A DNA stretch of 64,000 bases from Thelonectria olida (lineage: Eukaryota > Ascomycota > Sordariomycetes > Hypocreales > Nectriaceae): NCBI GenBank assembly GCA_020736575.1, contig JAGPYM010000014.1, positions 496,001 to 560,000 of the forward strand. Reading direction: 5' to 3'. The notes beneath the pieces were generated by a model. That model searched no databases, was not told the DNA's origin, and was given only the letters and a program-made list of their open reading frames with translations. This document shows, in pieces, positions 1-11,432 of this stretch (the first letter of the stretch is position 1; the number at the start of each line of letters is the position of its first letter). The translations under genes were made by a program, and so were the position numbers.

Positions 1-2000
1 CGGAGATTCCACATCAGCTGGCCAACGACGGCAGGCGGGAAGTAAGCATAGCGGGTGACGTCGCCACTGATCCATTCTTCCTCGCGCATATCGTCACTGT
101 TCATGGGATTATTGAGCTCATATACCTGGGGCAAGGTATATCGCCACGTGCTGCTTCCGTCAATACGACCTGGATCTGCGCATGCCATGTACTGCAAGAG
201 CTCTCCGTCAAAAAGCCAGAAGCGAACGACTTGCGCGGGGATTTTGAAGGGGAGTGTGATATGTGCCTGGAAACCCTCTACGACGGCCGAGAGCGTGTCT
301 TGATCGAGCGGCAGGATGATGTCGGTTCGGGCCGAGGGGAATGGCAAAGATTGGAGAGTGGCAGGGGCTACCCGCTGCGACTCAAGGGGCTGTGTCTGAG
401 TAGTGGCATGGAGAGCAGGTTCATGTAGAGGCTTGCGAACACGGCGTCGATTGGGTCTAGACCTGAGTGGTGAAGACGAGCGAGGAGGTAGTGTCGTGAC
501 TTCAGAGCTTGGAGCGAGGACAGGAGGTGTAGTTGCCTTGGATTTGACAGACTCTTCTTCCTCTGTCGATGCAATTTCGCTCATGACAAGCTGCGTTTCA
601 GGCCCGGCAACATATTCGCCATCGTCCTGATTCTCATCAAAGACGTCGAAATCCTCGTCATCCTCATCTGAATCAGGAATCTCATCCAAGACAACCCTTT
701 TGCCTTTCCGAGGGGAGAATAGTTTTCTTGGTGTTGGGCTCGCCGTCTTCCCTAGCTCCGTACTCTCGCCTCTCCGCCGGGGCTTAGTTGGGGTTTCCAT
801 CTCATCCAGCGCTGATGATGTCTCAGCTGACTCCATTCTGTTCACACTGGGTGACCCAAGATTCTGGCTTCGTAGCGGCGTGAGCTCGTCCTTATCCCAG
901 CTGTCCGTAGCGAAAGAATCCTGAATCACGACTTCTTTGCGTGGTCGAGGTGTCATGGACCTGCGAGGCTTTCCTGGGAGCCCCTTGAGGATGGACCTTG
1001 GACCAGATCCTGCCGCTGGTGATGACTTCTTCTTGAGAGGCGTGCCAGCTTTATCTGGCGGGCCGTAGCGGTCTATCATTCTTTCCACAGGGGTAGGCAT
1101 CGATGGGGTGGAAAGCGCAGAAAGCTGGCTGGAAGAAGGCACCTCGTCGCGGGTAGTTTGCTTGACAACTGGTCGCTTGACAGGAGTCTGCTTTGCAGGA
1201 GTCTGCGGCACAATGGATTCCTCACGTTCTGCAGTGGGCGATTCGATAACGACCTGCTTTCCCTTGCCCTTGGGTGAGGCAAACCGTAGTCGACGTGCCG
1301 TAGCAGGTGAACTGGAAGCTTGTTTTCGACGAAGTGGACTTGGACTTGCTGGGTCAAGGAGCCAGTCCTGGAAACCTCCTTCATCCTCACCCTCCTGTTC
1401 CTCGTCCTCATCCTCGGAGTCCTTGATACATAGCGCATGCGCTGGGTCTCGACCCAGAAATTGGGTCAGAGTCTGGGTGTGGTAGCTGGAGGTTGGGAGA
1501 TCGCCGAGCGTTCTGCGTCGAGTTTCCTTCTTTTCCTGGCCCTTCTGTTCGGTGTCGGAGTCGTCACCCAGGGTTCGTCTTCGTTTGCTTCTGTCGTTTT
1601 TGGTCGTTGTCTTTCTCGAATTGGCCCTTCGTTTCCTCCCACTCGACACTGGCTCGTCATCTTCATCATTTTGTTCATTATTTTGCGCATTCCCGTTCTC
1701 CTTGTTCTCTTTGTTCTCATCCACCTGGACATTGTCGTCGTCGGCGTCGGCGTCGTCGTCACTGTCGCTGAGAATAACGGGCTCTCTTTCCTCCTCGAAG
1801 CTCGACACAAAGTCAATCTGGGTCAGGGTCTGCTGGCGCAGGGACCTCGCGGGAACGACATTATCCTTCTTGCGGGTCTGCTTGCCATATGTCCGGACAA
1901 CTCTTCTTCGCGGGGGGAAGTGAACCTGCTGCTCGCCCGGCGTCGAGTGGTAGACTCGACTTGGAGGCGGGACGCCGCGGGAGCGGGTCTGCGGGGGCAT
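1..2000 (-). CDS. Uncharacterised Ser/Thr-rich acidic protein, C-terminus beyond left edge
   Basis: I do not recognise this gene. A single frame is open from the ATG at 2000 to the left edge (about 666 codons); an in-frame TGA lies upstream with no other ATG between. The N-terminal half is low complexity: a basic start (MPPQTRSRG), an Asp run (DSDDDADADDD), Lys/Arg patches that could be nuclear localisation signals (GRKRR, KRRR), and more acidic stretches (DSEDEDEEQE). The short motif TLTQ occurs twice, as QQTLTQID and TQTLTQFLG. The C-terminal 150 or so codons look folded, with PFKIPAQVVRFWLFDG and GDVTRYAYFPPAVV near the edge. The composition suggests a nuclear protein, which is inference only. 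Codon use is like that of the neighbours. Confidence 0.7.
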   Translation of the reverse strand, partial: MPPQTRSRGVPPPSRVYHSTPGEQQVHFPPRRRVVRTYGKQTRKKDNVVPARSLRQQTLTQIDFVSSFEEEREPVILSDSDDDADADDDNVQVDENKENKENGNAQNNEQNDEDDEPVSSGRKRRANSRKTTTKNDRSKRRRTLGDDSDTEQKGQEKKETRRRTLGDLPTSSYHTQTLTQFLGRDPAHALCIKDSEDEDEEQEGEDEGGFQDWLLDPASPSPLRRKQASSSPATARRLRFASPKGKGKQVVIESPTAEREESIVPQTPAKQTPVKRPVVKQTTRDEVPSSSQLSALSTPSMPTPVERMIDRYGPPDKAGTPLKKKSSPAAGSGPRSILKGLPGKPRRSMTPRPRKEVVIQDSFATDSWDKDELTPLRSQNLGSPSVNRMESAETSSALDEMETPTKPRRRGESTELGKTASPTPRKLFSPRKGKRVVLDEIPDSDEDDEDFDVFDENQDDGEYVAGPETQLVMSEIASTEEEESVKSKATTPPVLAPSSEVTTLPPRSSSPLRSRPNRRRVRKPLHEPALHATTQTQPLESQRVAPATLQSLPFPSARTDIILPLDQDTLSAVVEGFQAHITLPFKIPAQVVRFWLFDGELLQYMACADPGRIDGSSTWRYTLPQVYELNNPMNSDDMREEEWISGDVTRYAYFPPAVVGQLMWNL

Positions 2001-2696
2001 AATTGCGATAGAATGAACGGGCTGTTGTTGGGTCTGCGCAGTGGATTCCGAAGAATTGGATGAAAGACGAAGAAGAATATAGTCGGCGCGCCCTTGAGAT
2101 GAAAAGAGATGATCAAAAGTTGAGTTGCACTGACGACCGAGTCAATGTCGTGGTTTGTTTCATGCGTTGAGATTGTGGCTGTCTCTTAGCGCTCAGTCGG
2201 GGAAGGAAGCAGCCAAGGGTGGTTTGAGTGGTGGACCGTCTTCGCGCCGGGAACGTTTAAGTGGCAATCGGCGCGAACAGGCCATGCATGGATGGACGCG
2301 TCGCGTAGGTAAGGTAGTTAAAAGGACCCTTTTAACTAAATCCCATTAAAGCCTTGTAGTGAGCGGAGGACGCGTCTGTCAAGCCATGACGCCACACCTG
2401 CAAAGCGAATACGATGGCCTTTCAGATCCAACGGCCTGCGAATTGCATCTTCAGACCGTGTTTCTCCCATAAATGCATATGCATGCATGTTTACACATAT
2501 ATATAACAGCAACCTGTAACCAAAAAACCACCACAACAAGACGCTGCGCCCACCTCCCAACATGAAATGACATGCGTAATGTCCTCGTCCGCTCCTCATT
2601 ACACGGTCAAATACGTCTCGGCGTGTCCTGGTATAAGTAGATAGATACAGCTTCTAATCCTATCTCACCCCTCTTGATACCTCATTCCACCTTCTC
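2001..2696. other. Intergenic: promoter of the gene at 2000, 3' flank of SEC3
   Basis: No coding signal. The left part is the upstream region of the minus-strand gene starting at 2000. Near 2475-2510 there is a short ATGCAT/ATATAT-rich stretch. The part next to 2697 should be the SEC3 3' UTR. Confidence 0.5.
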
Positions 2697-5600
2697 TCAT
2701 CGGAAAGCAGCCTTGACATCAGCCCGAGGCCATTCGAACAACACATCTCCACCATACACATCCGTCGTCACCCGACCAATTCGGCTCTCGACTTCTTCGT
2801 AGAATCGCTCGCACTCTGTGAGAACCTTGACCACCAATCCTCGACTCAGTGCCGGATCGTCGGCATCACCAAAATGCTTCTCCACTCGCTTCCGCAATGA
2901 TTCGATGCCCTTGCGAACTTCCTTGGAGTCGTAGTTGCCAAGCACCTTGTTGAACACCATCTTGCTGTTGGAGGGTTGCGCCGCAATTGAGGCTGGCGAT
3001 TTGCCGCTCTGGAGCTGAGCCTCCATGTTCTCCAAATGCTCTAGCACCTTGCCTAGAGGCCGTCTCATAACTGCGTTGAGATAAAGGCCCATATGCTCGT
3101 TGTAGGTCGAATTTGCCTGCTCTTTCCACTCCTCAAGCACATCCAACCCACGTGTATCCGTCTCCTCGATGAAGTGATTCATGTTCTCAATCAGCAGAAT
3201 GTGGAAGTTGAGAGCTTCCTTGTCCTCAGGGTCCGCCGATCCACTGGTCACGCTCACGGCTGGATTTTCGCGAGCGATGACCATCAGGGAGTCGAACATG
3301 GTCTTCAAAAGGCGATCATATTCGCGATCAACTGTTCGTCGTGTCGAAAGGTTGGGGTCGGTGCTGAACACCATGTTTTCCACGGCCGCCGAAAAGGCTG
3401 GGAACACGCGGATGAACGAGATGACGCCCTTGCGCTTCTTGATCTTGACCTTTGTATCTTCAACCGCTCGGATTTGCTCATCGACGAACTTCTTGAATCG
3501 TCCCTCAAGGTGTCCATGCATCTTCTGCAGAAGCGTGTTGAGGAAGTCTTGGTTTGACTGTGTTATTTCGCCCAGTTTCTTCTCCAGCGTTGACAAGACA
3601 CCCACTCCTTGTCTGCACACTAGTTAGCCACTATTTAGTATCAATTCAAGACACCGCCTTCACTTACAGAGGATCTTGTCCAGTAACCCACTCCATGAGT
3701 CGCAACAACTCCTGCTCCAAAAAGCCAAATACGGTCTCCATTGCACGTGTGATGCGTCTGGCTAGATCGCGATCAGGTTCCATGAGTCGGGATCGCTTCA
3801 AGTCACCCCCACGACGGTCCCGCGGCTGGCTAGCTGCCACCGCGTCGGGGAAGTCTATTGATTCAAGCGTAGTGGCGTGGAAGAAGTCGACAATGAAGTT
3901 CTGCTCCATTTGCACTAGAGGTAGGAGGTCATCCATAACTCCTGCAAACACCTCGTAAGGAAGACTCCTGCTGTCATTTGTGGGAAGGGGAGGGGCCTTG
4001 TCCACGTTAGTCCTGCTACCGCCATCCGCGAGCGGTGACCGAAGGGCTCGCGCCAGTGTTTGACTTCGCTTCACAGTCAGTTTTCTTGCCGTGTTTGCAA
4101 CACCACCACCCTCATGTTGCTTCTCAGCCTGGGTTGAAAAGAGTAACTCGGCTTCCTCGCCCGTGAGTTTCCTCGCGTTCTTGCGCCAGATGGCCACCAC
4201 GTTCTGGAACTCGACCCGGTAGACAGGCTGGCTCTTATCCTGATAGATCTGGATCATGCGATTCCAGTTCTCCAACTCGACATCCCTGACATACAACATC
4301 AATGGATTGTACTTCCAGAGAACGTCTCGACCGATGTCATGATGAGTTGAGTCGACCTTCCTTGATAGCGCTCCTTCCATCGCTAACTTCGTCTCGTTGA
4401 AGGCTGCGTCGAACTGTTTTGACATGAAGTCGGTAAGCCGGTTCACGAAGCATCTGCTTTCATGGAGGTACATCTCCTTCTTCTCGCGCACGATTCTCAT
4501 CTGGCCATAGTCGCTGTTGAATCCGTTGATCTGATCCGAATCCATCGTCATGTCTTTACTGGGATCACCGCTCAAGGTAGGATCAATCTTCATCATGGCC
4601 TTGAAAAGCGTCACTAGAGTTGTTTCAACATCACCCAGTCCCTGGATATTGTCCAGAGGGGCTTGTCTGAGAGCTTCAAGATCGTTGCTTGTAATGGCAC
4701 ACGTCTCAAGTAGAGACTCGAGTTCCTTCTTGAGCAATTTCTGGTTCGCCGTCTGGACTTGAAGACCCTGGCCTTGAGCTTCGATGTACGCAATGTCATC
4801 TGAAAGCGTCTGTTCATCGTAAGCATGTATGTAAGAAGTGTGACCAATTGACTTACCGAAAGTTCGACCGAGTACAGAGTAAGAAGGTTATCTAGCTCCT
4901 CACATTCGGCTATAGCAACATCGATGCCGATTTTGATCGCGTCCACGCGGTCATCTTCTTCACGGAATCGAGCCAGCCATCCGCCGGCTTGTGCCTTGTT
5001 CATTTCACGATCAACTTCGATTTGCATCTCATCAACATGCCGTGAGCGCATTTGATCGCCAGGGACCCATCCGAAATGATCCAGCCATTTGCAAAACTCT
5101 CCGCTTCTGTCGTCTAGAAGCGTCGGATCCACACCCAAAGTTTGAAGATATCGAACATCGTTGCCTGCATTAACGGGGCGACGGGTATCCGTTTTCTCAG
5201 CTTGCTTTGACTTTGTAACTTCTTCCACGGGGCCGTGTGAGCTGCTGGGGCGGCTTGGGACCGATACTTTAACCTCGGGAACAAGAGAATTTCGATTCGG
5301 CGACTTTGGAATGACCTTGGGTGGTTCGGGAGTGGCGGGCGCCTCCTGCGGGGTTTGAATTACCGGCTCTTTTGGTGTCTCTTGAGGGCGAGGCGGAGCA
5401 GGAACTACACCGGTGATGCCATCAGGTCCCTCTTCGCTCTTTGTGTTGGCGGCTTGTCGCATTCGTTCTCCTGCACCACCGGGTCGAGGCTTGAATGCGC
5501 TTGCAACAGATGCGGCAGATGCGGCTTTCCATAGGGCACCAGCAATTTCGCCCCTTGACTTTTTGGCTCTGATCATGGGGCCTAAGCCGGGACGGGACTC

Positions 5601-7249
5601 TTCTGGGTCCGGGGGTGCAACGGGAGTAGAATTGACTGGCTTTTCGACTGGCGACTCTGCGGCTGGTGACTTGACAGGAGGTTCCGTAGGAGGGACGATT
5701 GGGGGCACAACTGGAGGTTCAGGGGGTGGCGTGGGAGCTGATCGATTAGTGAGAGCGGGTGAAGACGAAGGGCTTGAGAACTTGGGCAGCGAGGGGGCAG
5801 ATGGAGGTTTGAGGACTGCTGGAGGCTGAATGGGTTCTGACTTTGCCACCTCTGGCGTGCGAGAGACAGGCACTGGGATCTCTCGATCTTTGAAGCTTCC
5901 TGTTAGTGAGGTGTTGTTGGACTGTAGGCTAGACGAATCCTTGCGGGTTGCCATTCTATCACGTTCCATACTTCTTGGGGGAGGCGCCATAGGTTCTGGT
6001 CTCTTTGATGGGCTCACTAAGGGTGGAGGAACTAGATCTCGATCTTGAGGACGTGTTGGGTCCATGGGTGGTCGCCGTCGTTCAGGTGGGGGTCTCTCTG
6101 CCTGGTAGACCTGGGGTCGAAGCTGGGGAGGAGGCTGTGGTTGCGCAGGTGGTTGCGGTTGTTGAAGTGGTTGCGGAGGTGACAGGAGAGAGGGAGGCTG
6201 TGATGGTCGAGGCTCAGGAGGTTCTCCAAACCGACCAAAGGCGCCTGGGCCAGTCATCCCATTTCGAGACCGAGGAGGCAAGCTGGAAGCATCGTCACTC
6301 TTTACCGTAGACAATGAGTTGGCGCCAATTGAATCCTGGCTTCTGTTACTTTGGGCCATCCATGGCGGCTGGAGCCTTTCCCTGGAGGCGTTGGAGTCGA
6401 GGCTTCCGGCGGGTGAGTTGGTGCCATTGATAGGAGGGCGGTTCGGGTTTCTTGGGAAAGCGGGATTGCCTCTGATGGGCGGGCCAGGAGGACCGAGAGG
6501 ACGCGGCGAGGACGCAGAGGAGCTTGCTTGGCTAGGTACCTGATCAGGTTGAGGCTGTGGTGGTCTAGAGGGGCCGCCTGGGCCCGGCGGACGTCGTCCA
6601 GCCCCCATGACCTGATCATATTCCCTTGAATCAAAGCCCTCGAGTTCCGGGGAGTTGCCGCCGGTATATTTGCCATAGATTTTGATGAGACTGGCAATGA
6701 AGAACTTCTTCTCTTTGTCTGTCTGGGCCTGCCAAAAGTAGGGTTTTCCAAGGGTGACGACGAATCCAGTTTCACCGACCCATTCGCGATGGGAGGGATT
6801 GACTCGAGGGCCGGTGAAGGACTCGATCTGAGTTAGGTCGTCGAGGTTCCAAGTCTTGCCGATCGAAAAGGTACCATTCGCGTTTTCCTTGGACTTGTGC
6901 ATGCGGACACGGCCCGACTTGCGCACGGCTACAATGATGATTCGGGGTTTCTGAACATCGGGAGTTCGAGCTTGAGGGGGAGGAGGAGTTGAAGGATGAG
7001 AAGAGTACTCGGTAATTCGGATGTGGGTGATGTATGTTTCGAGGACTGGGGGTCCAGAGGTGCAGATGTCAGTCTCGCGTACAGCGGCCAGGCTGTATGA
7101 TATTGGCCCGGAGTGGGCAGACACAACTTACGGGAGCCATCGACGTCTTTCTTGTTGAAGCAGCTGTCGATAATGCGACGCTTCTCGTCCTCGAACCGTT
7201 CTGCCCTGTTGACCGCCGCGCCAGGGCCGGCACCATTTGCGCGGTCCAT
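2697..7249 (-). CDS. SEC3: Exocyst complex component Sec3
   Basis: Landmark subunit of the exocyst, which tethers secretory vesicles to the plasma membrane at growing tips. Four exons: 7249-7132, 7045-4857, 4809-3668, 3612-2697 (1,454 aa). All donors are GTAAGT or GTAAGTG and the frame is kept throughout. Residues about 40-170 match the Sec3 PIP2-binding PH-like domain (ETYITHIRITEY, FSIGKTWNLDDLTQIESF, ASLIKIYGKYTGG). Then comes a long Pro/Ser/Arg-rich linker (about 170-600) and the Sec3 C-terminal helical region, with the conserved stretch SDDIAYIEAQGQGLQVQTAN directly after the intron at 4856-4810 and VTGQDPLQGVGVLS spanning the intron at 3667-3613. The start is the ATG at 7249 (MDRANGAG); an in-frame TGA lies upstream. 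The linker makes it longer than the animal homologue, as usual in filamentous fungi. Confidence 0.95.
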
Positions 7250-8133
7250 GGGTGTATGCACAGCAGCTCAGGCAGTGCAGGAAACAGGGAGAGCGGGACT
7301 CGATCACGATGGAGCGACGGGGAGCGGGGGGCGCGGAAGCATGTTCGGTCGGGGGAAGCTGTGCTCGGCGAAGACGAGGTCAAGGACGAGGAGGAGTTGG
7401 AGCGCGGGCGAAGGAAGAGGCGAACCGCGTGAGGAGGTGACGGCGATGGAGAGTTGAAGACTTGAGGTGGGGATTTTGGTGTGCTCAGTGCTGTGGTGAC
7501 GGAGGAAAGTTCTAGGTTGCGTTCCTTCCCAGCTTCTACTCCTCAGGTACGAATAGGTAGATAGGTCGAAGAACTCAGTTACAGGTAGTGAACAACGTCC
7601 TGGCCTTTTAGGCTGGTTTCACAAATCTCTGGGGCGCTGGGCGTTGGTGCTGGGCTGCTGGGGTTGGCAGGAGCACGAACCCGCTGTTGCTTCGTACCTG
7701 CCTGAGAGCTCACAGCTGTTATTAATTACGCATTACGCACCAGCATCTGCCAGCCAGACGGGAGCTTAAAGGTGTCCACAGCCGGGCCACTGAGAAATGG
7801 TACGTACCCGACCTGTTACGGGTGGCTGCTTAAATATGGGGCGTTAATTGGGCTTCATCGCCGCATCAGTTGGCTTCTTTATTTCCCGTCCCTTTCACAT
7901 ATGAGCGTCTGAGCAAGGGAGACGGGACATGGGATGGCCTGCGACGAGATAATGTAGAATTTGAGAGATTGCATTCATATGTATCTCTTCATTATTATGC
8001 AAAGTTCGACTCAATCAACAAAACTTCCCCGTTAAGTTCACGGTGATTCAGAACGGAAATGCCCCTCGACATGACACCATACACATGAGGTTTCATGATG
8101 AAGTGACATCTCGATATTAGATTTCTGACTTTA
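7250..8133. promoter_or_regulatory. SEC3 upstream region and 3' flank of the aminopeptidase gene
   Basis: The first 250 bases are GC-rich and purine-biased and are probably SEC3 leader or promoter. The 14-mer ATAGGTAGATAGGT at 7553-7566 recurs upstream of the next gene (9488-9501). No convincing ORF. Confidence 0.4.
7553..7566. repeat. 14-mer ATAGGTAGATAGGT, copy 1
   Basis: Identical to the copy at 9488-9501. Both lie a few hundred bases upstream of minus-strand genes (SEC3 and the S58 peptidase). TAGGTA/TACCTA runs are frequent in the neighbouring gene-free DNA (about 9645-9770), so this may be a promoter element or simply local composition. Confidence 0.5.
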
Positions 8134-9306
8134 TCACAGTCGTCTTTCTACAATCTCTCTCATTTCCTCCAGGTCAATCGCCTCTACCTTTCGTCCCTTG
8201 TACCCCGTCGTCGTCTCCGCCATGCAAAGCGCATTATAGATTGCTTCCTCGGTCGCATCGGCCGCCGCTTCAAAAACTCCATTAATGGAGTCGTTATCCA
8301 GCGTCTCAATTCCTCGCGGTAGAGGCTTCCATGGGTCGACTGCTGGCTTGCCGGACATGTATTCTTTGAATGGAATCTTGGCTGCCGTTGAGAAGGCCAA
8401 GAAGATGTCCCCGGATGAGTTGTTCCCATAACCGCCTACCTTGGCCAGCCCTACGGTGGCTCTCTTGGCGATGCGCTGGAGCTGAATTGGCATCAAGGGC
8501 ACATCTGTGGCGATGGTGACGATGATACTCCCGTCCTTCCGAGGTTTGTTCCCAAAAGACGAGGAGTCGTCTGGAGGCTGACTTGCTTCCTCCACGCTCT
8601 GTCGCTGCTTCATGATGCGTCCAACAGAAACACCCCCAATACGAAGGTTGTCCATGGACCCGTAGTTTGCCTGCACCAAAACACCGACGGTATAGTCTTT
8701 GGAGTTCCCAGTTACATCAAAACCTTTGACGACCCGACTGCTTGATCCAGTGCCGCCTTTGAATCCTTGGCACATCATTCCCGTCCCACCACCTGTGTTC
8801 CCCTCAGGGACGCGATCCGAGGTAGCACGTTGGATGCCATTGACGACATGCGCTGGCGTAACAGCGAAACGAGTCTGGTCACTCAAGTATCCGTCATAGG
8901 TTTCAGCAACGACAGGGAATATGAATTCCTCCTTGCTGAAATTGCCGAACTGATACTCCAAGACACCGCGGTATGCATCGCCGACTGAGGACGTGGTGGT
9001 GAGAATGATGGGTGAAGTCAGCAAGCCGGTTTCCTCGATCCAGTGAGAACCCGTCATCTCGCCACAACCGTTGAATCTAAAGATGCCGGCATGACAAGCA
9101 TACTCGAACCATCCCGACCGGGGAAGAATGGTCGTTACGCCGGTGTTTACGTCGGCATCGAGATGTATGGATTGAGTGTGAACGAGGACGCCAGGCACAT
9201 CAGTGATGGAGTTGAGAGGACCGACAGGCCATTTTCCAAGATAAAGCTTAGGTAGGATATCGCGGAGGCGCATTCTGTGAGACGAAGAAGGATTGGATTC
9301 TGCCAT
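8134..9306 (-). CDS. DmpA-type aminopeptidase (peptidase family S58, P1 family)
   Basis: Single-exon gene, 390 aa, the usual length of the family (DmpA is 375). Members are N-terminal-nucleophile hydrolases that autocleave and then release N-terminal amino acids, often D-residues or beta-amino acids, from small peptides, amides or esters. Family marks: the N-terminal [16 protein letters not shown] (about residues 33-48), the Gly-rich GNTGGGTGM (about 169-177), and [20 protein letters not shown]. In the last, Gly216-Ser217 is the expected self-cleavage site and Ser217 the nucleophile. No signal peptide or targeting tail is seen, so it is probably cytosolic. The start is the ATG at 9306; the upstream AT-rich leader has no in-frame extension. 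The substrate cannot be told from sequence. Confidence 0.9.
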   Translation of the reverse strand: MAESNPSSSHRMRLRDILPKLYLGKWPVGPLNSITDVPGVLVHTQSIHLDADVNTGVTTILPRSGWFEYACHAGIFRFNGCGEMTGSHWIEETGLLTSPIILTTTSSVGDAYRGVLEYQFGNFSKEEFIFPVVAETYDGYLSDQTRFAVTPAHVVNGIQRATSDRVPEGNTGGGTGMMCQGFKGGTGSSSRVVKGFDVTGNSKDYTVGVLVQANYGSMDNLRIGGVSVGRIMKQRQSVEEASQPPDDSSSFGNKPRKDGSIIVTIATDVPLMPIQLQRIAKRATVGLAKVGGYGNNSSGDIFLAFSTAAKIPFKEYMSGKPAVDPWKPLPRGIETLDNDSINGVFEAAADATEEAIYNALCMAETTTGYKGRKVEAIDLEEMREIVERRL

Positions 9307-10261
9307 GACTGTTTGTTCTTGATGTTGAGTTGATGTGGTTTGCTTCGCACTGGAGTGTGAGCTTCAGTCAGTTGTAGCATGGAGAGAGCTTTATATGTGA
9401 ATGCTATCTTTTCAGATGAATTTCTCGTGCCACACAACGAATGACATGGTAACAAAGCGATCTTGATTTAGCTCGGTAAAATATCTAATAGGTAGATAGG
9501 TAAGGTAAATTATTACTGGATGCATCGGCAGTGACTCAGGCCGGCCAAGCGAGAGGCCATATGAGGAAGGTGTGAGGTTAAGCATTTGCCAGCTTGTCAC
9601 AGTGTGGGTTTACGCACCTATGTTTAAGAAAGGCCTACAACTACCTAGTTTAATTCTTTGGTTGTCTAAGGTAGTGAAAAGAACCTACAGCTTGCAGTTT
9701 ACTGCCTACCTTACCCACCTGCCTCCCTACCTATATGACGGGTATTTTTAAGTAGAGTATTTTAAATACCTAGTGTCGAAGTAGCTCATCTAGAATAGTC
9801 CGTTTTTCGTAGAGGCGCCTAAGGAGTGCGAAATACGGTATCAGTTCTACTTGAGGATGAGGAGGTCGCAGAGGCAGCACGCTGACTTGCTGCACCCGCG
9901 GGCGGTGAGAATGCCTTCAATTCGTAATAGATTACTTGTTGAATCACAGCGCGAACCAAACATGTAGTATAGCAGGCACCTGGACTATCTTCCTCAAGCC
10001 TTTGTGACCACAACCACCGCAACCAGCAGGACTGACGCGAGCAGCGCTTGATCATGACATACGGAATCAACCAGAGTCCAATAGACGCGTACCAGCTGTA
10101 GGTTTATTCACGATGTTAGTTATAGGTAATTTATTAATGTTCTAGGATCGAAGAGTGTGCTCGGAAACATGAAACTCTTTTTGTCCTGCCGGATCTGGGA
10201 TCGGACATCAATTGATGATGGACGAAGGCAAAAAGCACCGTCTACTCATAGAAGCGTAAGG
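9307..10261. other. AT-rich gene-free stretch upstream of the aminopeptidase
   Basis: Promoter side of the S58 peptidase gene. Rich in TACCTA/TAGGTA words (for example 9488-9501, about 9645-9655, 9700-9735 and 9765). No ORF with a coding look. Confidence 0.4.
9488..9501. repeat. 14-mer ATAGGTAGATAGGT, copy 2
   Basis: Exact copy of 7553-7566, here about 180 bases upstream of the aminopeptidase ATG. Confidence 0.5.
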
Positions 10262-11432
10262 CGAATTGCTAACGGAATTGAGGGCTACGCCTGGCCAGGA
10301 ACGCTTTGCGTCGCGAGCGGCTCACATTCAACTATCTACGGCGGCATAGGATGCCTCGAACTCCTGTCATGCACACTGATGGTGCGGCCATATGGGCCAC
10401 GGGAAGCACTTGGCTACAGCACCCGGCATCGAACCGTAACTACTCGGGACGAATGGGATCCCGGGCCGGCTGGGCGCATCTCGCTAGTCCTGGGGTTGTT
10501 GCTACCAGTGCTCCGGAGGGCAGAATTGCCGGCCCTGGTTGGTATCGGAAGCCAGAGGGTGTTGGAAAGGTCACTATCGGGGAGGGAAGCGGCGATTTTG
10601 TTGCTGACGAAGCTCGCTCTATTTACGGCGCTTTTGTTGATATCATTGATGAGATGGATAGCATGACTGCTATTGCTGAGACTAATTAAGAGTAGTCAAC
10701 TACGGCTGCCGCCAAAGATGAAGCCTTGACTGATGTTCTTCCGGGCTGTCTTGAGAAAATCGAGGGCAAAATTGTTTTCTTGCAAGTATTCACGAATTGT
10801 CACTGCTTCGGCTGTATACACTAACCGAGGACAGAAACAATGATAATGTAATCACGGACGGCATCTATCCAGGCAAGTATTTATCAGGGTAACCTCCCCA
10901 AGGAAAAGATGGCTGAGGTGTGCATGGAGAACTATGACCCGGAGTTTACCAAACTCACCAAGCCAGTTGATGTGCTGGTGACGGATTTCAACCTTGGGTG
11001 TGGTAAGTGATTTTTAATTTACATAAACATGGTTATCCCGTTCAACAGAATGATGGCTGATGCCCTCCCTCACAGGAAGTTCCCGTGGGCAAGCCGCCAC
11101 GGCCATTCTGGCAAGAGACATTCCTCTCGTTGTCGCAGGAAGTCTCGGAGCATCTTTAGTCGCAACAGCATTGACAACGCATTGGCCTCTCTCGAAATCC
11201 CTCGCTTGGCCGAGCGCCTACGCGAGTCGTTCAAAGACGACGAGGAGTAGTCTTTCACTCGCCCCATGCTGGAAGCTCCTGTGGGATGTCCGCCGCTCCA
11301 AGGCTGTGATTACGGAGAAGGATGGCACCATCTGGGAGGAGAAGCTTAGCGGGCTGCCTCCAGTGTGCAAAAGATTAAGGTATCAGCGTCAGAAGTCTGG
11401 AGAACTGGGTCAAGTCCAAGATTCCGGCTTAA
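10262..11432 (+). pseudogene. Decayed homoaconitase-like gene (aconitase superfamily)
   Basis: Pieces of a Lys4/aconitase-type hydratase can be read in order but not in one frame. At 10271-10365 EGYAWPGTLCVAS and YGGIGCL. After a frame change PVMHTDGAAIWATGSTWLQ. Then the expected several hundred middle codons, including the region of the Fe-S cysteines, are missing and the text jumps to ASNRNYSGRMGSR and EGRIAGPGWY. At 10687-10695 there are in-frame TAA and TAG codons, after which the same frame continues (LPGCLEKIEGKIVF). DGIYPGKY is followed by another stop and frame change, then MENYDPEFTKLTKPVDVLV. What looks like a surviving intron (10998-11070 area) precedes SSRGQAATAILARDIPLVVAG. A further shift gives IFSRNSIDNALASLEIPRLA, then a TAG and another shift to WDVRRSKAVITEKDG, and the old C-terminus LENWVKSKIPA ends at 11432. 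A dead paralogue, not a working gene. Confidence 0.85.
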
